From Spirochaeta_B sp964398645 (GTDB lineage Bacteria > Spirochaetota > Spirochaetia > DSM-27196 > DSM-8902), in NCBI GenBank assembly GCA_964398645.1, contig CAYNNU010000022.1:1-17743 (forward strand): a DNA stretch of 17,743 nt, read 5' to 3'. Below, piece by piece: positions 7,786 to 15,122 of the stretch; position 1 is the first letter of the stretch, and the number at the start of each line of letters is the position of its first letter. The notes below the pieces were generated by a model. The model was not told the DNA's origin and did no database searches. It saw nothing but the letters and a program-made list of their open reading frames with translations. Both the position numbers and the translations under genes were made by a program.

Positions 7786-9165
7786 CTATAAACCGAGCAT
7801 TGTTTTTGCAGTGAAGAAATAAATAAGCAAACCGGTGATATCCACGGTGGTTGTCAGCGCCGGGCTGGCAACAACTGCAGGGTCAAGTTTTAATGCTGTC
7901 GCGCTTAAGGGTAATATTGCGCCAATAAGGGTGGCGCTGACGACTTGAATGCTTAGGGCAATTGCAATTGCTATACCTATGGTGTGCAGGCTGAAGCCAA
8001 CAGGAATTGCTGATTCTGCAGTAAAGAGCATTACTCGGGTATATACCAGCAGGCCGATAACAGCGGAAAGCAAGAACGAGATACTCAATTCTTTTAGCAA
8101 GACGCGGAAAAAATCACGCGTCTTTAGTTGTTGCAAAGCAAGGCTACGGATAATAACTGATGCAGATTGACTGCCGGTGTTTCCTCCGGTATCAGCAACC
8201 ATGGGCATATACAGCGCCAGTAAAAAAATAGCGCTAAGTGTATTTTCGAAGGTTTGAATTACAAAGCCGGATGCCAGTCCGATAAAGGAAAGCGCCACTA
8301 TCCATGGTACCCGGCGGCGGAAATGTTCAAGTATCGGGGTGTTCAAATAGCTGGTGTCGCTGTGCGAACCACTGATAGCCATCAATTTCTCAAGGTCTTC
8401 GGTGTTCTCCTGTTGCATTACGTCGATAGCATCATCAGAGGTGATAACCCCGATCAAAAGGTCGTCTTCATTAACTACCGGAAGCGACATGAGGTCGTAC
8501 TTCGCAATTTTCTGTACTGATTCTTCTTGGTCGTCGTCGGCTTTGGCAACGATAATATCCCGGTGGACAAGATCGCCAAGTTTACGGTTTTGTGGTGCAA
8601 GAATGACATCCCGCAAAGAAACGAAACCAAGCAGATGTCGTTTTGCATCGACAACATAGATGTAATACATGCTTTTGCGTTTTGGTGCCTGCGTTCGCAT
8701 GCGCGATATGGCTTCGGCGGCAGTGGTGTCCGGCGGCAGACAAATATAGTCCGAGGTCATTATTGAGCCGGCAGTTCCCTCTTCGTAGGAACTCAATTGC
8801 CGGATATCCTCGCGCTCTGCATGGGCAACCCCACGCAAAACGATATTCTGCGTTGCCTCATCCAGTTCATTAAATAAGTCGGCCCGGTCGTCAGGAGACA
8901 TCTGCTTAAAAAGCTGAGTGAGTTCGCGGGGACTTAACGCATCAACAATATCCAGCTGATCCTGCTCATCCATTTCGACAAAAACGGCGGCTTGTACCGG
9001 CCCGGGCAGGTGGGTAAGAACCTTCCAAATATCGCTTGGTTCCAGGTCAATTATTGACTCTGCAATCGTCATGGGGTGAATTGAGTTGCTTAGGCGAACT
9101 AGCTCGACATAATTTTCTGTTTCAACTAGTTCGCGAATTAATCCGGGGGAAAATGACGTTTGCAT
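7786..9165 (-). CDS. mgtE: Magnesium transporter MgtE
   Basis: A 459-residue Mg2+ channel/transporter of the cytoplasmic membrane with the standard domain order. The acidic helical N domain (about residues 1-125) is followed by a CBS pair (about 130-250) that senses cytoplasmic Mg2+, a connecting helix, and five transmembrane helices from about residue 285. The family signature ADTGGNTGSQS lies at about 324-334. In DPAVVASPALTTTVDITG the pore aspartate is Asp428, the counterpart of Asp432 in the Thermus thermophilus structure. The start at 9165 is the only one that leaves the N domain complete. No Shine-Dalgarno precedes it, and a strong promoter ends 11 bases upstream. No room remains for an M-box riboswitch, which controls mgtE in many Firmicutes. 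The gene is convergent with the RND pump and divergent from the chromate transporter genes. Confidence 0.96.
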   Translation of the reverse strand: MQTSFSPGLIRELVETENYVELVRLSNSIHPMTIAESIIDLEPSDIWKVLTHLPGPVQAAVFVEMDEQDQLDIVDALSPRELTQLFKQMSPDDRADLFNELDEATQNIVLRGVAHAEREDIRQLSSYEEGTAGSIMTSDYICLPPDTTAAEAISRMRTQAPKRKSMYYIYVVDAKRHLLGFVSLRDVILAPQNRKLGDLVHRDIIVAKADDDQEESVQKIAKYDLMSLPVVNEDDLLIGVITSDDAIDVMQQENTEDLEKLMAISGSHSDTSYLNTPILEHFRRRVPWIVALSFIGLASGFVIQTFENTLSAIFLLALYMPMVADTGGNTGSQSASVIIRSLALQQLKTRDFFRVLLKELSISFLLSAVIGLLVYTRVMLFTAESAIPVGFSLHTIGIAIAIALSIQVVSATLIGAILPLSATALKLDPAVVASPALTTTVDITGLLIYFFTAKTMLGL

Positions 9166-9176
9166 AATATAATTTC

Positions 9177-9205
9177 ACTATAGTGCCTAGTCCCTTGAGG
9201 GTCAA
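9177..9205 (-). promoter_or_regulatory. Sigma70-type promoter of mgtE
   Basis: On the minus strand TTGACC, a 17-base spacer and TATAGT give 5 of 6 matches in each box. The -10 box ends 11 bases before the mgtE ATG, so the predicted leader is about 5 bases, too short for a Shine-Dalgarno or a riboswitch. Confidence 0.65.
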
Positions 9206-9269
9206 TCTTTTGAGCTTTTTCATCAATAATTAGCACTTGTAGCGGGAAACCTGCCTTGAGGAAGCGGGT

Positions 9270-9866
9270 ATGCAGCGGTATACTGCGCCCATGCAAGATC
9301 CCAGTCTATGGCAAATCTTTATCGTATTTTTTCGTATCGGCCTTTTTACTTTTGGCGGGGGGTTTGCCATGCTTTCGGTCATGCGGCATGAGTTGACGCA
9401 GCGGCGAAAATGGATTGCAGAAAACGATTTCTGGGATGTTGTTACTGTGGCCACGTCCTTTCCGGGTGTTGTTGCTGTAAACACTGCCTTTTCTCAGGGA
9501 TTGAAGATGCGGGGAGCCAGGGGCGCGATTGCGGCCGTTTTGGGCGTATTGCTGCCGTCGTTTTTTGTTATTTTGTTGATTGCCCGTTTTGCCGGTGAGT
9601 ATTTAGGCTATCCTGTGGTAGCTGATTTTCTTAGCGGGGCTGCCGCTGGGGTTACGGCTGTGCTGGCGCATACCCTTTTGCATTTTTTTCATCAGATACG
9701 CCGAGACCCCTTTTCGCTAGTTGTTGCCGGACTGGCGGTGGCGGTTCTCTTTGTGTTTCACTGGCATCCCCTTGCTTTGCTGGCGGCGGTTTTTGCTCTG
9801 CGTTTTGTCTTGCCTTTTCGTCGGGCTGCATCTGCGCAGGAAGAGAAGGATGATTATGCTGATTGA
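9270..9866 (+). CDS. Chromate transporter, N-terminal-type half (ChrA/CHR family)
   Basis: A 198-residue inner-membrane protein with a single CHR domain. The family motif FGGGFAMLSVM is near the N-terminus, then SFPGVVAVNTAF corresponds to the conserved PGPxAVN segment, followed by hydrophobic helices. Full-length ChrA has two such domains; short-chain versions are encoded as pairs, as here. Characterised members export chromate, but many homologues have unknown anion substrates, so chromate is a family label. I chose the ATG at 9270 because GAGGA (9258-9262) lies at suitable spacing. The next ATG at 9291 has no such site. The end of the gene overlaps the start of its partner. I found no convincing promoter between it and mgtE. 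Confidence 0.88.
   Translation: MQRYTAPMQDPSLWQIFIVFFRIGLFTFGGGFAMLSVMRHELTQRRKWIAENDFWDVVTVATSFPGVVAVNTAFSQGLKMRGARGAIAAVLGVLLPSFFVILLIARFAGEYLGYPVVADFLSGAAAGVTAVLAHTLLHFFHQIRRDPFSLVVAGLAVAVLFVFHWHPLALLAAVFALRFVLPFRRAASAQEEKDDYAD
9846..9850 (+). promoter_or_regulatory. Shine-Dalgarno deciding the start of the second chrA half
   Basis: AAGGA ends 5 bases before the ATG at 9856 and lies inside the first chrA half. It favours 9856 over the ATG at 9850 and over the far-upstream opening of the frame at 9721. Confidence 0.5.
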
Positions 9867-10392
9867 GTTGGCTTTGGTTTTTATTGTAATTGGTGCGGCA
9901 GCCTTCGGTGGGGGAATTACCGCCTTATCGCTTATCATTCATGAGGTTGTTCAGAAGCAACAGTGGCTCAGTCCCGATCAAATGAAGTCAATTGTTACTA
10001 TTTCCCAGATGACCCCGGGCCCGATTGGCTTAAATTCGGCGACATTCACCGGCTTTACCGTGTCAGGAATAGCCGGTTCGGTGATTGCTACCCTCTCGCT
10101 TGTGCTCCCGGGCCTGTTGGGGATTGTGCTTTTTCGCTTGCTGGTCAAGCTGCATACTCGCATTACCGATGGTAATAACGGACATCTAGGGAAAAAGCTA
10201 ACCGATAGTTTGAAACCGGGAATTTTTGCCTTGATTGTCTTTGCCGTCTGGACAATCGGGAGTACGGCGATACACGGGGCTTTCACGGCGATAGTTGCAG
10301 GGCTGGCATTTGTGGTGATTCTTGTTTTGCCCAAAATGCATCCATTAGTGGTAATAATTGTTTCCGGGCTGGCTGGTGTGATATTTTTGTAG
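9856..10392 (+). CDS. Chromate transporter, C-terminal-type half (ChrA/CHR family)
   Basis: A 178-residue inner-membrane protein with one CHR domain, the partner of the preceding gene. The motifs FGGGITALSLI, QMTPGPIGLNSATFTG and a Leu-rich LSLVLPGLLGIVL segment are typical. The frame is open from 9721, but the upstream part is a shadow of the first half: it is Cys/Trp/Arg-rich and not family-like. Homology begins at MLIELALVFIVIG. The start overlaps the end of the first half by 11 bases in another frame, so translation is probably coupled and the two halves made in equal amounts, presumably as an antiparallel heterodimer. Substrate uncertain, as for its partner. Confidence 0.88.
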   Translation: MLIELALVFIVIGAAAFGGGITALSLIIHEVVQKQQWLSPDQMKSIVTISQMTPGPIGLNSATFTGFTVSGIAGSVIATLSLVLPGLLGIVLFRLLVKLHTRITDGNNGHLGKKLTDSLKPGIFALIVFAVWTIGSTAIHGAFTAIVAGLAFVVILVLPKMHPLVVIIVSGLAGVIFL

Positions 10393-10395
10393 AAG

Positions 10396-10413
10396 AAAGC
10401 GCGTCAGCGCTTT
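10396..10413 (+). repeat. Perfect hairpin between the second chrA half and the esterase-barrel gene
   Basis: AAAGCGC, loop GTCA, GCGCTTT: a 7-base-pair perfect stem 4 bases after the chrA stop. It is followed by AGGCGGGAGG rather than a T-run, so it is not a classical terminator on this strand. The right arm ends 4 bases before the Shine-Dalgarno GGGAGG (10418-10423) of the next gene. It could slow RNA decay, be a processing site, or modulate translation of the downstream gene. Confidence 0.55.
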
Positions 10414-10428
10414 AGGCGGGAGGTACAT

Positions 10429-12048
10429 ATGCGGTCGGTTCAGTCCCTTCGTTGTGTCTTTGTTTTTATTATTGGTTTAGGGGCAGCAATTCTGCCGCTG
10501 ACAGTTCAGGCGGAAGATCCGCAGCTTATTCCGCCTCGCGGATATGAGGCGGGCGGGCAATATCCAGTGGTCGTTTTTTTGCCCTATACCGGCGGCTCTG
10601 CTGCCGAGCAGGCCGCTGCATTTGGTTTTGCTGTAGGGCGCCAGCCGGATTTTCTATTGATTTTGCCCCCTGGGCGATTTTCCCGCAGTGATTATGAGTC
10701 AGATTTTCCCGCCTTTGTAGATGAATATGAACGGACGGTACTGGATTTGCTTTCCGCGGCGAGTCAGCAATATTCAATAGATCAGAATCGTATATATCTT
10801 GCCGGCTATAGCTTGGGCGGAGATTTAGCTTGGGCTTTGAGTGTCCGCAATCCTTCATTGTTTGCCGGGGCTGTAGTTGCCGGTAGTCGATCATCGTATC
10901 CGATTACGGCGGAGGCGCGGCGGGCTTTGCGGCAGAATGGTTTTCGGGCAGCTTTTTTAATTGGCAGTGATGATTCTGATGATCGAATTACTGGAATCGA
11001 CCGAGCCTATCGTACCCTAAATCAGGATGGCATTACCGCTGTTTTTCAGGAATTTGATGGCGGCCATGAGTTGCCGCCGCAGACTACGTTGCAGAATATG
11101 CTGTCGTTTGCTGCGGCACAGGCAGTTGTGATGTCGGCGCCATCTGCTGGCCGATCCGGGACGAACCGCGCTCCCGGCGCTGGCAGCGCGGCTGGCGGTG
11201 CGGCCGACGCGAGCGACTCAGCTGGAAATCCTCAGGCTGGGTCACCAGCCCAAAGTGGCTCGGTATATCCGGATGAAAACGATGGAGTTGGGGAAACGCA
11301 GTGGGATCGTGTCGGAGCAGCAATTAAGTCAGCAGTTTTTCGCCAGCCTTCCAGGCATTTTGGCTTGCAGTACGATCCTTTTTTTGCTGTTGGCCGCGAT
11401 GGATTTCAGCGCAGTCAGCGCCATGCACTTACTTTGCGCGCCGAAGGCTTGTTCAATGATATTTATCTTCGTGGTTTGAGTGTGCTGGAGGAACGGGAAA
11501 CATCCGGGGATTATCGCCTTGGCGGTTTTCGCCAGGAAATCGCAATTGCCTACGGCCAAACAAGTATGCTGGGCCTCGGTTTGGGCTGGGATTGGGGCCG
11601 CTGGATGGATTATACCGGCGATGGCGCCGCTTCCAGTGATGCGGTACGGGAGTACACCCTTTCAGCTTTTTGGATATTGCCGCGGGGAATGCGGGCTACA
11701 CCTGCTTCTGTTTTACAGCTTCGCTACACTATTCCGCGCAGCTTGAACAGCTATGTATCCGAACAGCTTTTGAACCTTGAGGTTTTGTATCATATTCATG
11801 TGAATACTGAAATCCGGCTCAATGCAGCCGCTGGAATTGTAACTGACCAGAATCAACCCTACACCAGTCCGGATGGAATTGCCAACGCCCTGGATCGCCG
11901 AATGTACTGGACAGCAGGTTTCTCTTATACAATTCCCCCGGCATTGCGCTGGACTATTAGTCATACCGGTACGGATATTCGAGTTGTCGATGGCGCTCAT
12001 CCGGGCTATTCAGGGCTATGGCATCTTTCGGTTGAGTATTTATATTGA
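10429..12048 (+). CDS. Secreted alpha/beta-hydrolase (esterase-like) fused to a beta-barrel-like C-terminal domain
   Basis: A predicted 539-residue exported protein. The signal peptide covers residues 1-28 and ends TVQA. Residues 30-235 form an esterase/PHB-depolymerase-type alpha/beta hydrolase. The nucleophile elbow is GYSLGG with Ser128, an acidic stretch GSDDSDD at 179-185 supplies the probable Asp, and GGHEL supplies His213. Residues about 240-285 are a low-complexity Ala/Gly/Ser linker. From about 305 to the end, alternating-hydrophobicity strands rich in Tyr, Trp and Leu (for example HALTLRAEGL, YTLSAFWIL, VLQLRYTI) finish with WHLSVEYLY. A C-terminal aromatic residue is typical of outer-membrane barrel proteins. 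I infer a hydrolase tethered to or displayed through the outer membrane; the substrate is unknown. A strong Shine-Dalgarno (GGGAGG, 10418-10423) marks the start. It lies 36 bases after chrA, so is probably co-transcribed. An alternative is that the C-terminal region is a soluble beta domain. Confidence 0.78.
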   Translation: MRSVQSLRCVFVFIIGLGAAILPLTVQAEDPQLIPPRGYEAGGQYPVVVFLPYTGGSAAEQAAAFGFAVGRQPDFLLILPPGRFSRSDYESDFPAFVDEYERTVLDLLSAASQQYSIDQNRIYLAGYSLGGDLAWALSVRNPSLFAGAVVAGSRSSYPITAEARRALRQNGFRAAFLIGSDDSDDRITGIDRAYRTLNQDGITAVFQEFDGGHELPPQTTLQNMLSFAAAQAVVMSAPSAGRSGTNRAPGAGSAAGGAADASDSAGNPQAGSPAQSGSVYPDENDGVGETQWDRVGAAIKSAVFRQPSRHFGLQYDPFFAVGRDGFQRSQRHALTLRAEGLFNDIYLRGLSVLEERETSGDYRLGGFRQEIAIAYGQTSMLGLGLGWDWGRWMDYTGDGAASSDAVREYTLSAFWILPRGMRATPASVLQLRYTIPRSLNSYVSEQLLNLEVLYHIHVNTEIRLNAAAGIVTDQNQPYTSPDGIANALDRRMYWTAGFSYTIPPALRWTISHTGTDIRVVDGAHPGYSGLWHLSVEYLY

Positions 12049-12065
12049 TTGTGCTTGTTCGGCGG

Positions 12066-12094
12066 TTTTCTGTCCGGCAATTAGTTGGTATATT
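12066..12094 (+). promoter_or_regulatory. Weak candidate promoter for ftsH
   Basis: TTTTCT, 17 bases, TATATT. The -10 box matches 5 of 6, the -35 only 3 of 6. A start near 12101 would leave about 14 bases before the ATG and almost no room 5' of the Shine-Dalgarno. Read-through from the esterase-barrel gene is possible because no terminator lies between them. Confidence 0.22.
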
Positions 12095-12101
12095 ACAGTG
12101 C

Positions 12102-12106
12102 GGAGG
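12102..12106 (+). promoter_or_regulatory. Shine-Dalgarno deciding the ftsH start
   Basis: GGAGG stands 8 bases before the ATG at 12115. It lies inside the longer version of the frame starting at 12085, which therefore is not the likely start. Confidence 0.65.
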
Positions 12107-12114
12107 CTTTATTT

Positions 12115-14175
12115 ATGCTGAATAGAATACGCATGTCGTCTGAAAATGACAGCGATTCAAATACTACTGGAAAAAATGATAGGGAAGGTAATAAAACCGG
12201 TTGGAATTCCAAAGGTCCTGGTTCTTCCAATGGTGATTCCGACCAGCAGTTTCCAGGAATTGGTGGCTTTTTTAAGGGCAAATTGAATTTTCCGTTTATC
12301 TTTTTACTGATTGCCATAGTGCTTATGTTGGTGATGAATCTCATGCAGGCACAGCCGAGTGAAACGGAGATAAGCTATCTGCAATTTGTGCAGAAGGTAC
12401 AGTCGGGCGAGATCACACAGGTGGAAATATCGGAAAAGATTTTGCGTGGGCGTAATGCATCCCGGCAACCTTCTGCTGGGAACGGTATTCTGCCGGGTGG
12501 CGGGAGCCAGTGGACTTTTTTAGCCGAGCGAATTCCCTATTATGGTGATTATGATCTTGTAAATATTTTGATGGAAAACGAGGTTGACTTCTTTGGTGCA
12601 TTTCCCGAAGAACGCCCGTTTTTGAATATGATTTTGAGTTGGGTGGTTCCGATTGCAATCCTCTTGATCTTCTGGCGAATAATGTTCAGCCGGCTTGGGA
12701 ATATGGGCGGCGCCGGTGGTTTGATGAATTTCGGCAAAAATAATGCCAGGGTAGCCGTTGAAGGAGACACTGGTGTGAAGTTTACCGACGTGGCCGGAGC
12801 AGATGAATCAAAGGCCGAATTGGAAGAGGTGGTGGATTTTCTGAAAAAGCCGGAGCGGTATTTGGCAATCGGTGGGAAAATTCCTAAGGGAGTGATGTTG
12901 ATCGGCCCTCCCGGGACTGGGAAAACCCTCCTTGCTCGTGCTGTTGCCGGAGAGGCAGAGGTGCCGTTTTTCCGCATGAGCGGTTCTGATTTTGTTGAAA
13001 TGTTTGTAGGGGTTGGGGCTAGCAGGGTTCGCGATCTTTTTAAACAGGCCCGGGAAAAGGCACCGTCAATTATATTTATTGATGAGCTTGATGCTATTGG
13101 GAAAAGCCGTTCGCGAATGTCTTCCAATGATGAGCGGGAACAGACCTTGAATCAATTGTTGGTAGAGATGGATGGTTTTGATGCTCGCAGTGGGGTCATC
13201 GTTCTGGCAGCCTCGAATCGGCCGGAGACTCTCGATCCGGCCTTGATGCGGCCGGGCCGTTTCGACCGGCAGGTTTTGGTAGATAAGCCCGATCTTGATG
13301 GCCGGCTGGCAATTTTGCAGATTCATTCAAAAGATGTGAAGTTATCTGCTGATATTGAGATGGATAGAATTGCGCGCGCTACTGCGGGTCTGGCCGGAGC
13401 AGATTTGGCCAATATTATCAATGAATCAGCCCTTTTGGCGGTTCGATCGGACCGCGATGTAGTTATTCAGGAAGATTTGGAAGAGGCGATTGAAAAGGTC
13501 ATGGCGGGATTGCAGAAGAAGAATCGTGCTATAAATCCTGATTTGCGACGCCGAATTGCCTATCACGAAGTTGGTCATGCAATGGTTGCGCATTACACGC
13601 CGGGTGCTGATCCAGTGGAGAAAATCTCTATTGTGCCCCGTGGCTATGGCGCCTTGGGCTATACTTTGCAGGTGCCAATTGAGGATCGCTTTTTGATGAC
13701 TGAGGAAGAGTTGATCGGCAAGGTTGATGTATTCCTTGGCGGCCGTGCTGCGGAGAAAGTGGTATACGATAATATTTCGACGGGTGCAAGTAATGATTTA
13801 AGCAGGGCTGGGGATATTGTACGTCGGATGATTACCGAGTACGGAATGAGTGAAAAGTTTCATAATGTGTATTTGCCCAAGGGTGGTGGCGGAACCTTTC
13901 TTGATAGTGAGGTTGCTCTTTCCAGTCGGGAGTATTCGGAGAGTACTCAGCAATATATCGATGAGGAAACAGCCCGTATTCTTGCTGAGCGCTATAAAAA
14001 GGTCATTGCTTTTTTAAAGAAAAACAGAACGCAGCTGGATACGGTAACCGATCATCTTTTGGAACATGAAGTGCTTAGCCGCTCTGAGTTTATTGAATTG
14101 CTGGGGGAAGAGCCGGAAGAACAGCATCCTTTGGATAAGCGTAAGCAGGAAGCACTAGAAAACAAAGAGGCGTAA
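12115..14175 (+). CDS. ftsH: ATP-dependent zinc metalloprotease FtsH
   Basis: A 686-residue membrane-bound AAA+ protease that would form a hexamer and degrade misassembled membrane proteins and some regulators. From the start at 12115 there is an unusually long hydrophilic Ser/Asn/Gly/Asp-rich N-terminus (about residues 7-58). TM1 follows (about 60-77), then a periplasmic domain of about 90 residues and TM2 (about 170-190). The AAA module has Walker A GPPGTGKT (264-271), Walker B IIFIDELDAIG (Asp323, Glu324) and the second region of homology RPETLDPALMRPGRFDRQ from Arg369. The protease has the zinc motif HEVGH (484-488) and the later STGASNDL segment with the third ligand Asp. The C-terminus is charged. 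All catalytic features are present. A strong terminator follows 51 bases after the stop. Confidence 0.98.
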   Translation: MLNRIRMSSENDSDSNTTGKNDREGNKTGWNSKGPGSSNGDSDQQFPGIGGFFKGKLNFPFIFLLIAIVLMLVMNLMQAQPSETEISYLQFVQKVQSGEITQVEISEKILRGRNASRQPSAGNGILPGGGSQWTFLAERIPYYGDYDLVNILMENEVDFFGAFPEERPFLNMILSWVVPIAILLIFWRIMFSRLGNMGGAGGLMNFGKNNARVAVEGDTGVKFTDVAGADESKAELEEVVDFLKKPERYLAIGGKIPKGVMLIGPPGTGKTLLARAVAGEAEVPFFRMSGSDFVEMFVGVGASRVRDLFKQAREKAPSIIFIDELDAIGKSRSRMSSNDEREQTLNQLLVEMDGFDARSGVIVLAASNRPETLDPALMRPGRFDRQVLVDKPDLDGRLAILQIHSKDVKLSADIEMDRIARATAGLAGADLANIINESALLAVRSDRDVVIQEDLEEAIEKVMAGLQKKNRAINPDLRRRIAYHEVGHAMVAHYTPGADPVEKISIVPRGYGALGYTLQVPIEDRFLMTEEELIGKVDVFLGGRAAEKVVYDNISTGASNDLSRAGDIVRRMITEYGMSEKFHNVYLPKGGGGTFLDSEVALSSREYSESTQQYIDEETARILAERYKKVIAFLKKNRTQLDTVTDHLLEHEVLSRSEFIELLGEEPEEQHPLDKRKQEALENKEA

Positions 14176-14226
14176 ATTAGCTACTTGGGGAACAGAATGC
14201 GTGCGGTTTTTTGCCGCCGAAATAAG

Positions 14227-14252
14227 GGCCGGCCTGATGCCGGCCTTTTTTT
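14227..14252 (+). terminator. Rho-independent terminator after ftsH
   Basis: The perfect 7-base-pair GC-only stem GGCCGGC / GCCGGCC has loop CTGAT and is followed directly by seven T (14246-14252). The T-run touches the stop codon of the convergent gene (14251-14253). On the minus strand the hairpin is followed by CTTATTT, so termination there would be weaker. Confidence 0.9.
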
Positions 14253-14664
14253 ATTGTTTGAGAAGCAACAAGCTCTCCGGTCGATGCACTCGAATGTTGA
14301 TGATCTGCCGGTTCTGCTCAATGACTGTCAGGTTCGTGAGTACCAAAGTGTTGTCATTAAGGCTGCGGACTGCAAAAAATGCCCGCATTTCTCCTTCAGA
14401 CAATACCAAAAAACCACCTGATTCTTCCCAAGCAGAGTAGGGCAAAAAGTCGGTTTGTAGGGCGCCGCCACCAGAAAAGGTGATGCTGCCTTCGGCTAGA
14501 TCCACTGCAGACTCGGGGCTCTGATGCTCGCGAAGGCTGTAGGATGGTAGTCCTGTGGGACTGTAGGCGGTCCAGCTGCCTTCAACCCCTAAACCCTCAG
14601 CCGCTACAAAAAACGTTCCTGTGAGAAACAATACGGTACATACAAGAAGAATACGATATTTCAT
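14251..14664 (-). CDS. Small secreted protein of unknown function, lipocalin-like fold possible
   Basis: I do not recognise a family. The 137-residue product begins with a clear signal peptide (MKYRILLVCTVLFLTGTFFVAAEG, cleavage around residues 21-23), so it should be periplasmic or secreted. The mature part is about 115 residues of short beta-strand-like segments (GSWTAYS, GSITFSGGGAL, GGFLVLSEGE, NTLVLTNLTVIE). The pattern resembles small lipocalin-like or META-like beta-barrels with a GSW start, but this is only a resemblance. There is no cysteine in the mature part and no lipobox. The ATG at 14664 is the only one giving a signal peptide. It has no properly spaced Shine-Dalgarno; a good promoter ends just 6 bases upstream. 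It shares its 3' end with the ftsH terminator. Confidence 0.75.
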   Translation of the reverse strand: MKYRILLVCTVLFLTGTFFVAAEGLGVEGSWTAYSPTGLPSYSLREHQSPESAVDLAEGSITFSGGGALQTDFLPYSAWEESGGFLVLSEGEMRAFFAVRSLNDNTLVLTNLTVIEQNRQIINIRVHRPESLLLLKQ

Positions 14665-14670
14665 AGTCTA

Positions 14671-14699
14671 ACTATACTCCTGTCGCAGAAAAATGCCAA
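14671..14699 (-). promoter_or_regulatory. Sigma70-type promoter of the small secreted protein gene
   Basis: On the minus strand TTGGCA, 17 bases, TATAGT (5 of 6 matches in each box). The -10 box ends 6 bases before the ATG at 14664, so transcription would start at about the A of the ATG. The mRNA is therefore predicted to be leaderless. Confidence 0.6.
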
Positions 14700-14726
14700 T
14701 ATCAGCCGTGCTTTCGTAAAAAGCTT

Positions 14727-15119
14727 TTATTCGCCAACTCGTTTTCGGAACCATTCGGGGATAGACGCGGGTCGATTGGTTTTTGGATTAAAGCAGGCCA
14801 TTGTAGTGCTGGCTTCGGCATATTTTATACCTTCACTATCTTCAATGACGTAGTCAATAATAAAGCGGGAGCGCTCCATTTTTACAATATCCATGACAAC
14901 ATCGATATGGGATTGCGGCAGCAGGGGGCGAATATAGGTGCAACATGTTTTTTGCACAATGAATTGTAGTTCGTCCATGGGAGTTTTGTAGAAATCTTCG
15001 CCGAATAATGATACCCGAGCTTCTTCGAGGTAATTAAACATTGTCGAGTTGTTTACATGGCCATAGGCATCAAGGTCGCGAAATCGCATTGCCACAGTGG
15101 CTCGTTTGGTAGTACTCAT
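14727..15119 (-). CDS. Acyl-CoA thioesterase, 4HBT hotdog family (YbgC/FadM-like)
   Basis: A 130-residue, single hotdog-domain protein expected to hydrolyse acyl-CoA to free acid and CoA in the cytoplasm. The 4HBT signature RFRDLDAYGHVNNSTMFNYL is near the N-terminus, with Asp17 at the position of the catalytic aspartate in this family. Length is normal. The start is clear: AGGAA (in the last codons of the sirtuin gene) lies 6 bases from the ATG, and the sirtuin stop is only 3 bases upstream, so the two genes are translationally coupled. Chain-length preference cannot be told. No clear terminator follows; the next minus-strand promoter begins 28 bases downstream. Confidence 0.9.
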   Translation of the reverse strand: MSTTKRATVAMRFRDLDAYGHVNNSTMFNYLEEARVSLFGEDFYKTPMDELQFIVQKTCCTYIRPLLPQSHIDVVMDIVKMERSRFIIDYVIEDSEGIKYAEASTTMACFNPKTNRPASIPEWFRKRVGE

Positions 15120-15122
15120 GTG

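Noticed and set aside
7770..7794. Possible terminator between the RND pump and mgtE (TCGG...CCGA)
   Set aside because: Only a 4-base stem with a 7-base loop and no T-run; too weak to call.
9205..9269. Promoter for the chrA operon (AATAAT at 9225-9230)
   Set aside because: The -10-like box is fair but no -35-like hexamer lies at 16-18 bases; not enough to annotate.
12549..13127. 192-residue minus-strand open frame inside ftsH
   Set aside because: Shadow of the AAA domain: Ser/Pro/Thr-rich composition typical of antisense reading, no recognisable motif.
14185..14440. Small plus-strand open frames downstream of ftsH
   Set aside because: They run through the ftsH terminator hairpin and are antisense to the secreted-protein gene, which has a signal peptide and its own promoter.
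14710..14724. Hairpin GCTTT-CGTAA-AAAGC after the thioesterase gene
   Set aside because: The 5-bp A/T-rich stem is followed by TTTTA on the plus strand, the wrong side for the minus-strand thioesterase transcript.
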